DNA of 64,000 bases, from the NCBI RefSeq assembly GCF_037893015.1, contig NC_133660.1:286289078-286353077 (forward strand). The letters are read 5' to 3'. The translations under genes and the position numbers were made by a program. This stretch comes from Macrotis lagotis. Lineage: Eukaryota; Chordata; Mammalia; Peramelemorphia; Peramelidae. Under the pieces are notes generated by a model. The model made no database searches and was not told the origin of the DNA. It was given only the letters and a program-made list of their open reading frames with translations. Of the stretch, positions 43,655-55,445 are shown one piece after another; position 1 is the stretch's first letter, and every line of letters begins with the position of its first letter.

Positions 43655-45215
43655 TCGAGGGACCAGGTCTCAAACTATTGTAAATCAGCAATTATCAAAA
43701 CCAATTCTAACAGGGGTCCTGGAGCAGTGGGTGAATAGAATGTATTAGGTACACAATGCACAGTAGCAAATGACTATAGTAATCTGGTATTTGATATTCA
43801 AATAAAGACCTAGATTTTGGGGACCCCAATTCACTATTTGACAAAAATTGCAGGAAAAAAGTTTGACAGAAATTAGGTAAAGGTCAACATCCCAGTTTAC
43901 CTAGATGAGGTTAAAATGGATATGTGTTAGACATAAGGGTGTTACCATTAGCAAATTAGAGAAACATGGACTAGTATGACTGTCAGATCTATGGATAAGG
44001 GAAGAATTTATAACCAAATACAAGGGAGCATTATGGGATGTAAAATGGATAATTATTACATTAAAGAGCTTTTAAACAAAACCAATCTGGCCAAGATTAG
44101 AAGGAAAGGAGAAAGATGAAAACAATTTTTATGTGTGATATAAGCCTCATTTCTCAAATATAGAGAGCTGAATCAAATCTAAAAAGAATAGAAGTCAAAA
44201 GATACATGGTCAAAAGACCTGAACTGGCAGTTTACAGATGAAGAAATTAAAGCTATCTATATGCATATAAAAATTAACTGACTTCATTACAAAAATGCAA
44301 ATTTGGGGCAGCTAGGTGGCACAGTAAATAGAGCACTGGCCCTGGAGTCAGGAGGACCTGAGTTTAAATCTGACCTCAGACACTTAATAATTACCTAGTG
44401 TGACCTTGGGCAAGTCATTTGACCCCATTGCTTTGCAAAAACCTAAAGAAAAAAATGCCAATTAAAACGAACTCTGAACTACTTCACAGCTCTCAAATTG
44501 ACTACTATGACAAAAGGAAAATGACCTAATGAAAGGAATGTGGGAAAACTGGGACACTAATGCATTGTTGGTGAAGTTGTGAACCTATCCAATTATGAAC
44601 TATGCCCAAAGGGCAATGAATGTGTGCATACTCTGACTCAGCAATACCACTTGTGGGTCTGTATCCCAAAGAGATTTTTATAAAAAAGGAAAATGAAAGG
44701 GAACTATATGCACAAAAATATAGTAAGTAGCTCTTTCTGTGGTGGCAAAGAATAGAAAACTGAGGGAATGCTCATCAATTGGGGAGTGGCTAGACCATTT
44801 GTGGTATATGGTTGTGATGGTTTATTACTGGGAAATGAGAAGATGCTCTTAGAAAAATCTGGAAAGGTGAACTGTTGCAAAAGTAAAATAAGCTGAACCA
44901 AGAGATTATATATAGCAATGGCAATATTATATGATGATCATCTGTGAATAACTTACCTATTCTCAGCAATACAATGATCCAAGACAAGGACTCATGATGA
45001 AAAATGCTACCTACAAAGAAACAACTGATGAATCTGCATGAAGATAACCCCATACCATCTCATTTTTCTTGGGGGCTTTTTCCCTTTTTTTTTTCTTGCA
45101 CATGTAAATGCACATGAGTGCACATGTATAAGCCTCTATCAGATTGCTTGCCTTCTGGATGAGAGGGGGAGGGGAGGAAGAGATGATTTGGAATTCAAAT
45201 TTTTTTAAAAAGTTT
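43655..45215 (+). mobile_element. L1 ORF2 3' portion and 3' UTR, SINE-interrupted
   Basis: About 1.5 kb. 'gcacagtagcaaatgactat' through 'gtcagatctatggataaggg', 'ttttatgtgtgatataagcc', 'gcaataccacttgtgggtct' and 'tgtggtggcaaagaatag' to the 3' UTR 'agattgcttgccttctgg'. A SINE sits at 44,306-44,455. The longest L1 remnant in the window. Non-functional. Confidence 0.83.
44306..44455 (+). mobile_element. WSINE1-like SINE nested in L1
   Basis: Head 'ggggcagctaggtggcacag'. The host phrase 'aaaaatgc(c)aatt' recurs on both sides as the target duplication. Confidence 0.9.
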
Positions 45216-45360
45216 ATTTTTCCTCAAATGTAAAAAAATGTAACATTCATTTTTAAAACTCAGTTCCAAATTCTCTTACCACCTTTCATTGAGAAAGGCA
45301 ATTCAATATAAATTATATATGGATAGTAATGCCAAACATTTCCAAATTAGTTGATGCTTA
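45216..45360 (-). mobile_element. L1 3' UTR fragment, inverted
   Basis: 'aactcagttccaaattctct' and AT-rich flanks are the reverse complement of the L1 3' UTR. It lies head to head with the plus-strand L1. Confidence 0.5.
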
Positions 45361-45364
45361 GCCT

Positions 45365-45655
45365 GCCTTCTCAAAGGCCACAACATCTGGGAGGTGCTGC
45401 CATGACCAGCAGGTGAATTGGATTGGAGTGAGGGGGCTAAGTCACCAGTCTCACTTTCTCCTCCAGAATCACCTGGGTCTGGTGGCCAGATATGGATCAG
45501 GACAACTGGAGATGACCGTGGATTCGAGGCAGTCAGGGTTAAGTGACTTGCCCAAGGTCACAGAGCTAGTAGTGTCAGGTGTCTGAGGCTGGATTTGAAC
45601 TCCTGTCCTCCTGTCTCCAAGGCCAGTGCTCTGTGTCATCTAGCTATCCTCCATA
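45365..45655 (+). mobile_element. MAR1-like SINE
   Basis: 'ctgccatgaccagcaggtga', 'ggtggccagatatggatcag', 'gacaactggagatgaccgtg', and CORE-like 'aagtgacttgcccaaggtca'. Confidence 0.7.
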
Positions 45656-45679
45656 GTAGTTATACTTTGAAAGATAAAG

Positions 45680-46420
45680 AAAAGATAAAGAAAAAGTATG
45701 CTTCAACAGGTATTCCAACACCATTTCTTGCTCAGGGGATGAAGAGCATTTTTAATCATTAGTCCTTCAGTGTTCTCTTGGGTCATTGCTGAGAAGTCAT
45801 TCACAAGGTTATCATCCAGGAATTTTGCTTTGCATTAGCTCGTGTCTTGTTTTTCTGAGAGCATTCTTCTCATTTCTTATAACAAGATGGTATTCCATTA
45901 TCACGCTCCACAATTTTTCAGCCCAACTGTTGGGAATCCCCTCAATTTCCAATTTGTCACTAGAAAAGAGCAGCTATAAGTATTTTTGTACATGTAGGTT
46001 CTTTTCCTTTTTTGTGTTTTGTGTGGTTTTGTTTTGGGTTATTTTGGTCTCTTTTGGAATATAGACAATGGTATTGCTCAGGCAATGAGGATGTATGGCT
46101 TAATAGCTCTTTGAGTATAGTTCCACATTGCTATGCAGAAGGGTTGAATCCCTTCACAACTCCACCAACAATCCATTTCTCTCCCCTCTCCAACATTTGT
46201 TACTACTTCTATTAGCAAATCTAATAGGTATGAGGTAGCACCTCAGAATTATTTTAATGTTTTTAATATTTTGACATATTTTACTTAACCTGAAAACTGT
46301 ATCTCTTGATCATTTATCAGTTGGACAGTGGCTTTTAATTTTACAAATCTGAATAAATTCTGTTTGCGAAATGAGGCCTTTTATAAGAGAAACGTGCTTC
46401 AAAAACTTTTTTCAGTCTTA
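45680..46420 (-). mobile_element. L1 ORF2 3' fragment, inverted
   Basis: Reverse complement of ORF2 phrases: 'gatggtattccattatcacg', 'aagagcagctataagtattt', 'ttcacaactccaccaacaat' and 'aggtatgaggtagcacctca'. Confidence 0.72.
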
Positions 46421-46604
46421 TATACTTTTTCCTCCATCCTATGTTCATTCTATTCTTTCACCTTGTTCCCCCCCAAACATGTTTTGCTTCTTCCAATCTT
46501 CCCCTTCCCCAATCTGCCCTGTCTTCTATCAACTCTCTCCCCACCCCCCACCCCCTTTTTAAATTCCCTTTCCCTCCAATTTTCCTTTAGTGTAAGATTT
46601 CTAT

Positions 46605-46850
46605 TGGGCAGCAGTGGATAGAGCCCTGGTCTTGGAGTCAGGAGGGCGGGACTTCGAATCCCACCTCAGACACCGGACTCTTTCCTGTGTGACCCTGATT
46701 GCCTTGCATCTCCAGTTGTCCTGATCCATATCTGGTCATTGAACTTAGAAGACTCTGGAGGAGAAAGTGAGGCTGGAGATTTAGCACAGCGCCCCCTCAA
46801 AACCAATTCATGTGCTTGTCATGGCATCACCTCCCCATTAGATTTCTATA
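46605..46850 (-). mobile_element. MAR1-like SINE, inverted
   Basis: 'cttggagtcaggagggcggg', 'ttgtcctgatccatatctgg', 'ctctggaggagaaagtgagg' and 'cttgtcatggcatcacctcc', the inverse of the 12-kb copy. Confidence 0.62.
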
Positions 46851-47239
46851 CTCAATTGAGTGTGCATGTCATTGCCCCTGAGTCAATTCTGATCAGAGTA
46901 GGGTTTTCTCTCTCCCTCTCACCTCCCCTTTCTTCCCCCCCCAGAGTAAAAGGATTTTTCCTGCCTCTTTTATTGGACATAATCTCCATTCTATCTGCCC
47001 CTTTCCTTCTCTCCCAGGGTAGTCTTCTCTCGCCCCTTTTATTGTTTCAGACATCCCTCAACATTGGCCGCACTCCTGTGCTGTCTTTGTATACTCCTGT
47101 CTTAATAAAGTTCTGAGGCACCAAGATCGTCTTTCCCTGCAGGAAACATTTTATTTAAATATGAAAGATAAAAAATTTGTGATTTTTTCCTTAAATATGG
47201 AAAATGGAAAAATAATCATGAGCAAACATGTCGGGAAGT

Positions 47240-48500
47240 GGCTGTGGTTCCTGCGGCCTCTTCGGTCCCCTTCCGACCACGGGCAAATCCCTTGGTTTCT
47301 AGGGGCCGTACGTGGCAGAGGAGTCGCTGCCCAAAGCAACCAGACGCAGGCTGATCCCTCACTGCGTCTTTGGGGAGGCGGGGGGCCGCCAGCCTGGGAC
47401 GGGCACCGGAGAGCCGGGCACCGGAGAGCCGGGCGGGAGTGGCTTCTGGGGAAAGCCTAGGCCCGGCGGGTGCTGGGGTGGTGGGCCCGCCCCTAACCCC
47501 CGAGGGTCCCCGAGCCCCGCGGCGGGCCCTCGGTCCGGGTGGGCCGGAGCCGGCTCCGGGGGCGCGGCGGGGGTCGCGCCGTGAGCCCGGCCCGGCCTCT
47601 TCCGGTGTCCCCGGTGCCTACACCGCGCCTGGCTGTAGACAGCAGGCGTTAATGAGTGCTTGTTCGCTGAGGGGCCGAGGCTGGAGCGGCCGGAACAGGG
47701 TCACCGGGCAGCGGGCCTACATTCGAACCGGGCCCAGCGCGGGTCTCCGGCCGGCCGCCCCTCTCTAGCCTGCCCGCGCGACTTCCGGCCGCACTGGCGC
47801 CCTCTTCCGGCACGCCCTCCAGACTTCCGCTCGCGGCCGCTAGAGACCTGTAGGCGGCGGAGGGACTTCTGGGCTTTAAAAGGCGGCGCAGGCGCAGACG
47901 GCCCCGACGCCATCTTGGCCCCTCCGTCCTCTCCGGCACCGGGCGCGTCTAACAGCGCGGAGCGCTAGGCCGGAGCTCGGCTCCCCCAGCCCCTGCGGGC
48001 CTCAGTTTCCCTGTGACATGCGCTCAGCCCCCTTGGAATCCCGGGCGGCCTTGGACCTCCCCTTCCGGTTACAGCCGGGGAAACTGAGGCCCGAGGCGAG
48101 CCAACATGCGACCGCGGCAGTCTGAAGAAAGGCCATTGGGCGCTGCGTGATGACGTCAGGACCAGGGCCCGCCCGCGCGGCCCCCGGCGGCAAACCCAGG
48201 CCCTCGGGCCTCCAGCCCCTCCCCCACCCGAGGCTGAGCCCGGACGCGCCACCTCCCCCCGCCTGCTGCCAAGTGAGGGAGGGCAGGGCCCACCCAGAGC
48301 AGCCCCGTGTGAGCGTGAGGAGTCGGGCACGACCGAACAGCGGACACCGACGGAAAGGCCTGCCGAGGGAACAGGACTCGGGGGTGGTTACGGCGGGCTC
48401 AGCCGCTGGCATCACCTTCCCTTGGCAAGGCACAGGGCTCTCCTTGACCACAGCCCTCGGGGAGCGGTGGCAGCGATGGAGAAACCGAGGCCCGGAGGAG
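47240..48500. promoter_or_regulatory. Second CpG island, orphan promoter
   Basis: GC- and CpG-dense stretch of about 1.2 kb. Promoter-like features cluster at 47,781-47,918: ETS cores acttccgg (47,781) and cttccgg (about 47,804), TATA-like TTTAAAA (47,875-47,881), and a YY1-like gccatcttgg (47,909-47,918) about 30 nt after it, pointing to plus-strand initiation near 47,905. No ferritin-type IRE, no recognisable coding exon and no clear donor were found. It could serve a non-coding RNA or a gene whose coding exons lie beyond the window. Confidence 0.6.
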
Positions 48501-48602
48501 CCGGCAGGCATTGGAGCACGTCCGCCGGGCCCCCAACTTCACTATGTTTACACCAAACTAGAGTATTTGAAGTCAGCGCCCACAGTGCTGGGGGCTTACA
48601 TC

Positions 48603-48715
48603 TGGGGCTTTTGTTTTTGCAAGACAGTGGGGTTGTGACTTGCCCAAGGGCACCCAGCTACCCAATTAAGTGATTTTAATCCAGGTCTTCTGAGTCCGGG
48701 ACTAGCTGCCTCTAT
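48603..48715 (-). repeat. Old WSINE1/CORE-SINE remnant
   Basis: 'tttttgcaagacagtggggt', 'gacttgcccaagggcaccca', 'ctgagtccgggactagctgc': inverted and strongly diverged. Confidence 0.65.
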
Positions 48716-50530
48716 GAACACTATTTTGGGGGAGTGGTTAGATGTCTCACCCGGTGCCCCTCTTTCAGGTGAGAACATGGCTGAACCTTTGGCCTGGCTT
48801 TTGGCTTCCCCTCCTGGCAGGAATTAAAGTCTCCCTTGGAGAAGGATGGATGAGGAAGAGGAGTGCAGGAGATGCCTAATCTACCTCCCTTCAAGCCACG
48901 TCCAGACAGAGCCATGTAGTCACATGAAACTTCCGTGGTCACCACATAGCACACACCACCCCCTTGTGTCACAGATGAGGAAGCTGAGGCTGGCAAGGGT
49001 TAAATTTTAGGCCTAACAACTAGTAAATGTTGGATTGCGAGAAATAGGTCTCTAGTTACTCTCTCCCCTAGACTAGCTTAATCCATGCTCTAGGTGCTTA
49101 GATGTAATCAAAAACGATCTCATATTCAACTCTTGAAGCCTTTCCTGGAGGCAGATGGGTGGCACAGGGATGAGAGCTCTGGACCTAGAGTCAGGAGTTC
49201 AAATCCAGACTTAGATACTTGCTTCTTGTTTGCCTCAGTTTCTTCAACTATAAAATAAGGAAAACAAAAGCACTTCCCTCCCAGGGTTTTTGAGGGAATC
49301 AAATGAGATGATTTTTGTAAAATGCTTTGTAAACCTTAAGCATGATCTGAATTCTAGTCATTATTATCAAGGAATTTTAATTATATGGGGATGAGTTGAC
49401 TGTCTACTGACTGATCCTTCTCCATTGTGGTGGTCTTTTATGCACAGGAAGTAGATCATTCCCCATCAAGCCTGGAATTGACTCCTTCTTCTCTTCTCTA
49501 TGAAAATTGTTATCTTTCTTCAGGGCCCTGCTCCATTCTACCTTCTCTGGGAAGGAAAGGCCTTCCATCTCACCAGCTGATCACCAATCAATTAATTGAA
49601 TTTCTCATGGTGCTTTTCCCAATTTCTCCTTTGCCCCTCGCCCATTCTGCTTTAGATCACATTTACTTTTCTATGTCCCTAATGCCACATCTACCATTAG
49701 ATTGTGGGCTCTTTGAGGATATAGTCATGAATCTTAATTTGTAGTGAAACTTTAATACACATTTGTGGGATTGAATTGAATTTCCTTAAAATGGAAAATT
49801 CAGCCAGTAGGATTTCTTTGATTGGGCACATCAATCAATCAATTCTTTATGCCAGGGCTCAAAGAAAGGGCAGAATGCCCTAGTAAAGAGAGAACTGGCC
49901 AAGAAGCCAGAAGGATCAGGGTCTAATTGCCTCAGGCATCTATGGCTATGACCCAAGGCAAATCACTTTCTGTTCTCTGGCATCTAAGACCAAGACTTGC
50001 AGGGAAGGAGGTGACCTAAGCTGTGCCAGATCCTGAGCATATGTCAACAAAAATGAAATCACCCATCTTCAAAGAGTATCTTAATCTGTCCATCAGGAAA
50101 GTGCCTATAGATGGATGTGTTTCTATAGTGTAATTTGGGGAAAAGGGGAAAGGCTTCATGTAAGAGGTGGCTGTTGAGCTGAGCCTTGAGAGATTCTAAG
50201 TGAGGGTACTACCCAGGAGCCTGATTCCTTAGCTGGGTTTCTTGCCCTTGGATATCCAGGTGTCCCTAATGGTCTCACTGGTATGATTACTATTTTTGAC
50301 AATTTCCACCAGGGGGCAGTAGGGTTTCACAGTAGGGTTTCCTTCCATGGTGAGGCGAGCAGTCTCACAAAGACATCTTTTGTCCATTGGTGGCACCTCC
50401 CTTCTCATAGTTGGTGAGTTGGTGAGTGACCTGGTCCAGCCCTTTCTCGTGCCCTAAATGCTGGGCTGCTCTAGGGCAAAGCCATAGGAAGACAGCCAGT
50501 GCAGACATGTTCCCATGCAGAACTGGATGG
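48716..50530. other. Intergenic sequence with old repeats, no gene recognised
   Basis: MIR-like remnant at about 49,150-49,380. L2-like 3' end near 49,690-49,780 ('attgtgggctctttgaggat', 'gggattgaattgaat'). Nothing else supported. Confidence 0.45.
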
Positions 50531-50532
50531 GA

Positions 50533-50710
50533 TTTTATTTTTTTATTTTTGTATTTATTTTTTTTTAGTTTTTTGCAAGGCAAACGGGGTTAAGAGGCTT
50601 GCCCAAGGCCACACAGCTAGGTCATTATTAAGTGTCTGAGACCGTATTTGAACCCAGGTACTCCTGACTCCAGGGCCAGTGCTTTATCCACTGCGCCACC
50701 TGGCTGCTCC
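50533..50710 (-). mobile_element. WSINE1-like SINE
   Basis: Long T-rich tail then 'ttttttgcaaggcaaacggg' and terminal 'gccacctggctgctcc'. Flanked by imperfect 'gatgg(g/a)atttta'. Confidence 0.9.
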
Positions 50711-50914
50711 CTAGATGGAATTTTAGAGGGTGTTTGGACCAAGACACCCTCTCATTTTGCAAAGGAGGAATAGGAGGTTATTAACAGTGATGTGACTTGA
50801 TCAAGGGCACACAGTCACTAAGTGACCTAGTCAGGATTCAAGTGCAGATCCAGTTCCTATCCATCATTTGCCTTAACTCAGATTTAGATAATTCTGTGAA
50901 ATGGAAATAGAATA

Positions 50915-50920
<6 letters not shown>

Positions 50921-50945
<25 letters not shown>

Positions 50946-50946
50946 A
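50921..50946. repeat. (GA)n microsatellite
   Basis: About 13 GA units. Confidence 0.9.
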
Positions 50947-50955
50947 ATAGTGCTT

Positions 50956-51161
50956 GAAAATTGACTCCCTGGGGCAGCCAGGTGGCGCAGTGGATAAAGC
51001 ACCGGCCCTGGAGTCAGGAGTACCTGGGTTCAAATCCGGTCTCAGACACTTAATAATGACCTAGCTGTGTGGCCTTGGGCAAGCCACTTAACCCCATTTG
51101 CCTTGCAAAAAACCTAAAAAAAAAAAAAAGAAAGAAAATAAAAAAAGAAAATTGACTCCCT
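50956..51161 (+). mobile_element. WSINE1-like SINE with perfect 15-bp target duplication
   Basis: Body 50,971 to about 51,146 with A-rich tail. gaaaattgactccct occurs at 50,956-50,970 and 51,147-51,161. Close to consensus, so a recent copy. Confidence 0.94.
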
Positions 51162-53237
51162 AAGTGGGCTGATTCTATCACATCAAAAACTTGAAAACTC
51201 AGATCAAGGAGCACAGAAAATAGTGGCATCTTGGGTGGCAGGTACTAGGCTTGGGGTGAGGAACATGACCTCAGACACTAGCTACGTGATCCTGGCCAAA
51301 TCATTTCATTTCTGTCTAAGTTTCTTTATAAAATTGAACTAATAATGGTTCTTACCTGCCAGAATCACTGTGAGGATCAAATGAGATTATGTAAAATGTA
51401 AAAATACTTTTCAAACCTTAAAGGGCTCTAATTCTTTGTTATTGTTATGATCACAAATTAAATCCTTCCCAGGGTTGATGACTATTATAAGGATAGATTG
51501 ATAGGCTAATTGGAGGAGAAGGGACTTTAGAGATGGGGAAACTATGGCATAGGGTCAAAAGTATGATTTAAGATTATACTTGAAAGAGGTCTTAAAGTCC
51601 AGCCCAAGTCACCTATCTTACAGATGAAGAACCTATAACCCAGAGATATTTAATAATTTGCCTGAAGTCACAGAGGTGTTGAGTGACATGTGGGAACTGA
51701 GCCCATTTCCTCTAATCTGGATCTGTTTGCCATATTAACAGCTTCTGTTCCTGGATCCTCCTGCTGTTCATCTAGAAAGGTTGAGTGGTGGGAGAATCTT
51801 CAGATCTGAAGAGAGTGACCCATAGGCTGGGCCAATGAAGAATGTCCTGGGATAATTTTGTAAGTCACATAATGAGGATCTCTAATTAGGAGCCGGCACT
51901 CATGCCCAAAACACTCTTGCTGAACAGGTCTAGGAGAAAGGAAAGAGACTGAAATCAGGAGACCAAGTTAGAAAGAGGTAGGTGGGCAGGTCCTCGTCAG
52001 AGCTTCATCAGATTTATGTGCTGAGGGTAAAGGAATAAGCCCATTTCCAAGCTGGGCCTCCCTGCTTGTTGTGAACCAAAGGATGCAGAATATGATGGTC
52101 AGCTCTCTTAGCAGAGTTCCAGAATGAGGCAGTTAAATTCCTAGAGACTTAGAGGCTATTTTTAAGTGTAGGAATGTGTATTCTAGCTTTGGAGCTTGCA
52201 GAGGTTCCAGGCCATTTTTTCCCCAAGCTGCTTATTTTACAGAAGAGAAAACTGCATATCTGAGATGATGGATAACCTGGGATGGGAGCTCACCACTTAA
52301 GACTTACTGGCTTTTAAGGAATCACCTCATGCTGTCCCATAAAAGGAGGTGGCATCCAGGGAATCAGTAGAGGGAGAAGCTGTTGGTTTCCCCAGCATTG
52401 TGCTTTGGAATAAATGTCTCTCTTCTTTTGAAAAATTTTCCTGCATTTCCTGAGTGCTCTTTTTCTCCCCATAACTGTCTCTGTGGTCAAGTCATTGCAG
52501 AGAAGGAGTTACAGGAAGGGATGGAGTGGCAGCATTTGCTAAGAAGATTATAATGATGGAAATTATGTCAAATGAGGAAGTAAGGCCTAGAGGAGGTATC
52601 TCTGTGACTTTCCCAAGGTCACAGCGCAGGGACTCAATCGTAGGTCCTCTGACTCTAAATCCTGGACCCTTTCCATTGAACCACACTGCCTCCTTTTCTC
52701 AACAGTTAAGTGAGAAAATTTCCATCTCATTTCTTGTAGAGACTCCTAGATTTGGGGCTGAAAGGAACCTTGGAGGTGACCAAGTTCAACCAGTCCCCTT
52801 ATTTTACATAGGTCATTGTTTTTCATTCTTGAAGAGAATCAAAATGATACTGCATGTCCAACTGTGGCTGCTCAATCAGTACAAGCTTGGGATGCTCTAC
52901 AACAGGTCGGGCACAAATAGTCTATGTGAACACCTCGGGTGGGTTCTCTAAACTTGCTCATCTCATGTTTCTTTAGAGCTGGGCCTTGCTCATAGAGCCC
53001 AGCATCCTCTTTGAGGCTAGGCAGTCCTGTGTCAGGGTCTCCCATGTTGCATAATCAGTTCTAAAGTTGAGAGACCCTGAGAGTATCTTTGAATTGCTTT
53101 TACACTATGTTAGCACTGGCCCTGTTTGAGTTTTCCATAAAATAGTCTTTTTGGCAAGCATCCACTTAGCATTCAAACAACGTCACCAGTCCATTGCACT
53201 CTCTGTAGCAGACTTTGGATGCTTGGCAGTTTACCTT
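51162..53237. other. Intergenic sequence, old repeats only
   Basis: MIR-like phrases near 51,270-51,440 ('gaggatcaaatgagattatg') and 51,600-51,720. A diverged repeat-like block at about 52,815-53,235 begins 'gtcattgtttttcattcttga'. No gene recognised. Confidence 0.4.
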
Positions 53238-53428
53238 GAGAAAGGAGCTCGTCGGGGCGGCTAGGTGGCACAGCAAAAAGAGCACTGGCCCTGGAGTCAG
53301 GAGTACCTGAGTTCAAATCCGGCCTCAGACACTTAATAATCACCTAGCTGTGTGGCCTTGGGCAAGCCACTTAACCCCTATTGCCTTGTAAAAACCTGAA
53401 GAAAAAATTCAATCAAGAGAAAGGAGCT
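53238..53428 (+). mobile_element. WSINE1-like SINE with 13-bp target duplication
   Basis: Body about 53,252-53,412. gagaaaggagctc flanks it at 53,238-53,250 and about 53,416-53,428. Confidence 0.92.
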
Positions 53429-54139
53429 CAGTGTCTGCTACCTTCTCTTGCTAGGTGACCTTCAGAATCTTCCCAAGGCAATTCAAATGGAAGTGATTCA
53501 GTTTCCTGCTAAATCCCAGGATGAAGAGTCTGTTTCTTACCCTAGAGGAAAAGAGGAGGATTTTGAATTGGGAAATGACATCATCAGATCTGGGTTTTAG
53601 ACTGATTGTTTTGGCAGGTGTGTGAAGGATGATTTGGAGGCAGAGAGGCCAGTTAGGCCATGGCAGGGGTCCAGATAATAGATGAGATGCTAGAAAACCC
53701 ATAACCCCACAAAGATCAAAAGTACAGAGTTAGGGCTCCTCTCTGTCTGCAAGATTAGACCTGTTGCATTCCAGTTATGATAGAATTCTGTAGATATATT
53801 CACAGGAAAAATCTATCTTTGGATAACTGATATGGATGTCCTGAAAGGGTTTAAGACAGACACATCTGAAGAACTTTCAAACATGAGATCGAAGAGGCTG
53901 TACCAGAAACCAGAACCAGGACACCTATTGGACTGAGCTGGGGGTGAGACTATAGTTCCCACAATTCTGTTATGGCTGAGGCTCCAATCAGGAGGGTGAG
54001 CCTCGAGTCCCTCAGTCCCTGAGTGTCTGTACATGGTGGGGGTGGGGTATGGATAAGGCTCAGGACAGTCACACAGGAGAACACAAGAGCCACTCCAGCC
54101 AGAAACACTGGCTAGTTACTGTGAGAAACACCGTCTATC

Positions 54140-54845
54140 CCAAAAGCACAAAAAGGCTCAGACATCTGGGTCGGATAGCAGTCTCTTCCTTGTGCTCATG
54201 CTTAAACATTGAGGGATCTTTCTCATCCAATAGAAGGAATTCCTCCTGGGATCTTGCCTCAATATCTTTCCGTAAATTCAGCCATTTCATGTCTACTTCT
54301 TGAGTAGAAACTTTCAAAGTGAGAACCGGGGTTTTCAGATAAATCTCTTGGAGTGAAAAGTAACCTGCAAACATAGACATCAAGCTCTTTTCTGAACAAA
54401 GCCAGCATCTATCGGGGGGAGCCGAATGTCCCTTTCTGGCCAATAGCCAAAGGGACCAATATTTTAGTTAGCTGGCCAGTTGTCCACATGAGAAATTGAA
54501 TATATCTGCTCACTTGCTTCTGTCTTCTGCAGCAATAACAATCCAGTTTCTTTGAATTGTGAAATGTTAGCCAAAGTTGCAACATGTATGATAACAATGA
54601 CCAGGACATAACTGGAAAAAAGAATCCTCTCATTGTACATAGTCAGAAACTCATGTAGGAAAACCATCATCTAGGTATAGCTCTGATCCAAAAATTCTGT
54701 ACAACCAGAGACATCTGGACCACTGTGGGTTTCTCATATTTGTCCACCCAGTCTCCAGGACCAGAAAAGAGACTGCTGCCACCAACCCATAGACAGTGGA
54801 CAAGAGCAGATTGTTTCCACAAAGCTGAAGCAGAAACACAGACAC
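54140..54845 (-). pseudogene. Possible decayed protein-coding remnant (unidentified)
   Basis: Four adjoining or overlapping minus-strand frames of 64-102 codons look less random than their surroundings: hydrophobic runs (YVLVIVIIHVATLA) suggest membrane segments, then a charged stretch (EVDMKWLNLRKDIEA, EEFLLLDEKD). Stops and frame changes separate them and no splice sites link them. I cannot name a parent gene. A chance series of open frames or an unrecognised repeat is equally possible. Confidence 0.22.
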
Positions 54846-54979
54846 TTCAAGATGCCATACCCAAATTCCTCAGATGGGCAGGAGCAAGGCAGAGAAGGAT
54901 CCTAAAGAGCCACTATCCTTTCTGGAGTGGGCACAGTGTCTTCTTTTGGCATCATCTGTACTTAATGATTTTTGATGTT

Positions 54980-55445
54980 TGATTATTAATTGGTCCACAT
55001 TCAGAGAAAGAATTATGGAGTTTGAATACAGAGCAAAGCATACTATTTTTCCTTTTGTTATTTCTTCCTCATGGTTTTGCCTTTTCTGATTTTTCTTTCA
55101 CAGCATGACTAATATGGAAATATGTTTAATACCATTGTGCATGTATAAATTAGATTACTTGTTACCTTAGGGAGGGGTTGGGGAAAGTGGGTGGGAGAAA
55201 ACTTTACAAAATTGAAAGTTAAATACTATCCTTAGGGGTGGCTCGGTGGCACAGTGGATAGAACACTGGCCCTGGAGTCAGGAGTACCTGAGTTCAAATC
55301 TGGCCTCAGACACTTTATAATTACCTAGCTGTGTGGCCTTGGCAAGCCACTTAACCCCATTGCCTTACAAAAAAAACAAACAAACCCCTAAAATCAAAAA
55401 TTAAAAAAACTATCTTTACATGTAATTGGAAATAAATGAATAAAT
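54980..55445 (+). mobile_element. L1 3' UTR, SINE-interrupted
   Basis: 'ccacattcagagaaagaatt', 'gagcaaagcatactattttt', 'agcatgactaatatggaaat' and 'ctatctttacatgtaattgg' with a SINE at 55,235-55,400. Confidence 0.82.
55235..55400 (+). mobile_element. WSINE1-like SINE nested in L1
   Basis: Head 'ggggtggctcggtggcacag' with two changes. The host phrase 'actatc(c/t)tta' is duplicated. Confidence 0.9.

Noticed and set aside
43655-45215. L1 ORF2 as a functional reverse transcriptase gene
   Set aside because: Only the 3' part remains, with stops, indels and a nested SINE; no frame longer than about 116 codons.
47900-48200. FTH1 5' UTR / iron-responsive element at the second CpG island
   Set aside because: FTH1 is a known neighbour of INCENP, but no CAGUGN stem-loop or ferritin coding sequence could be found here.
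47312-48638. Several 90-169 aa frames in the second CpG island
   Set aside because: GC-driven open frames on both strands with no recognisable domain, and none of them starts suitably downstream of the inferred TSS.
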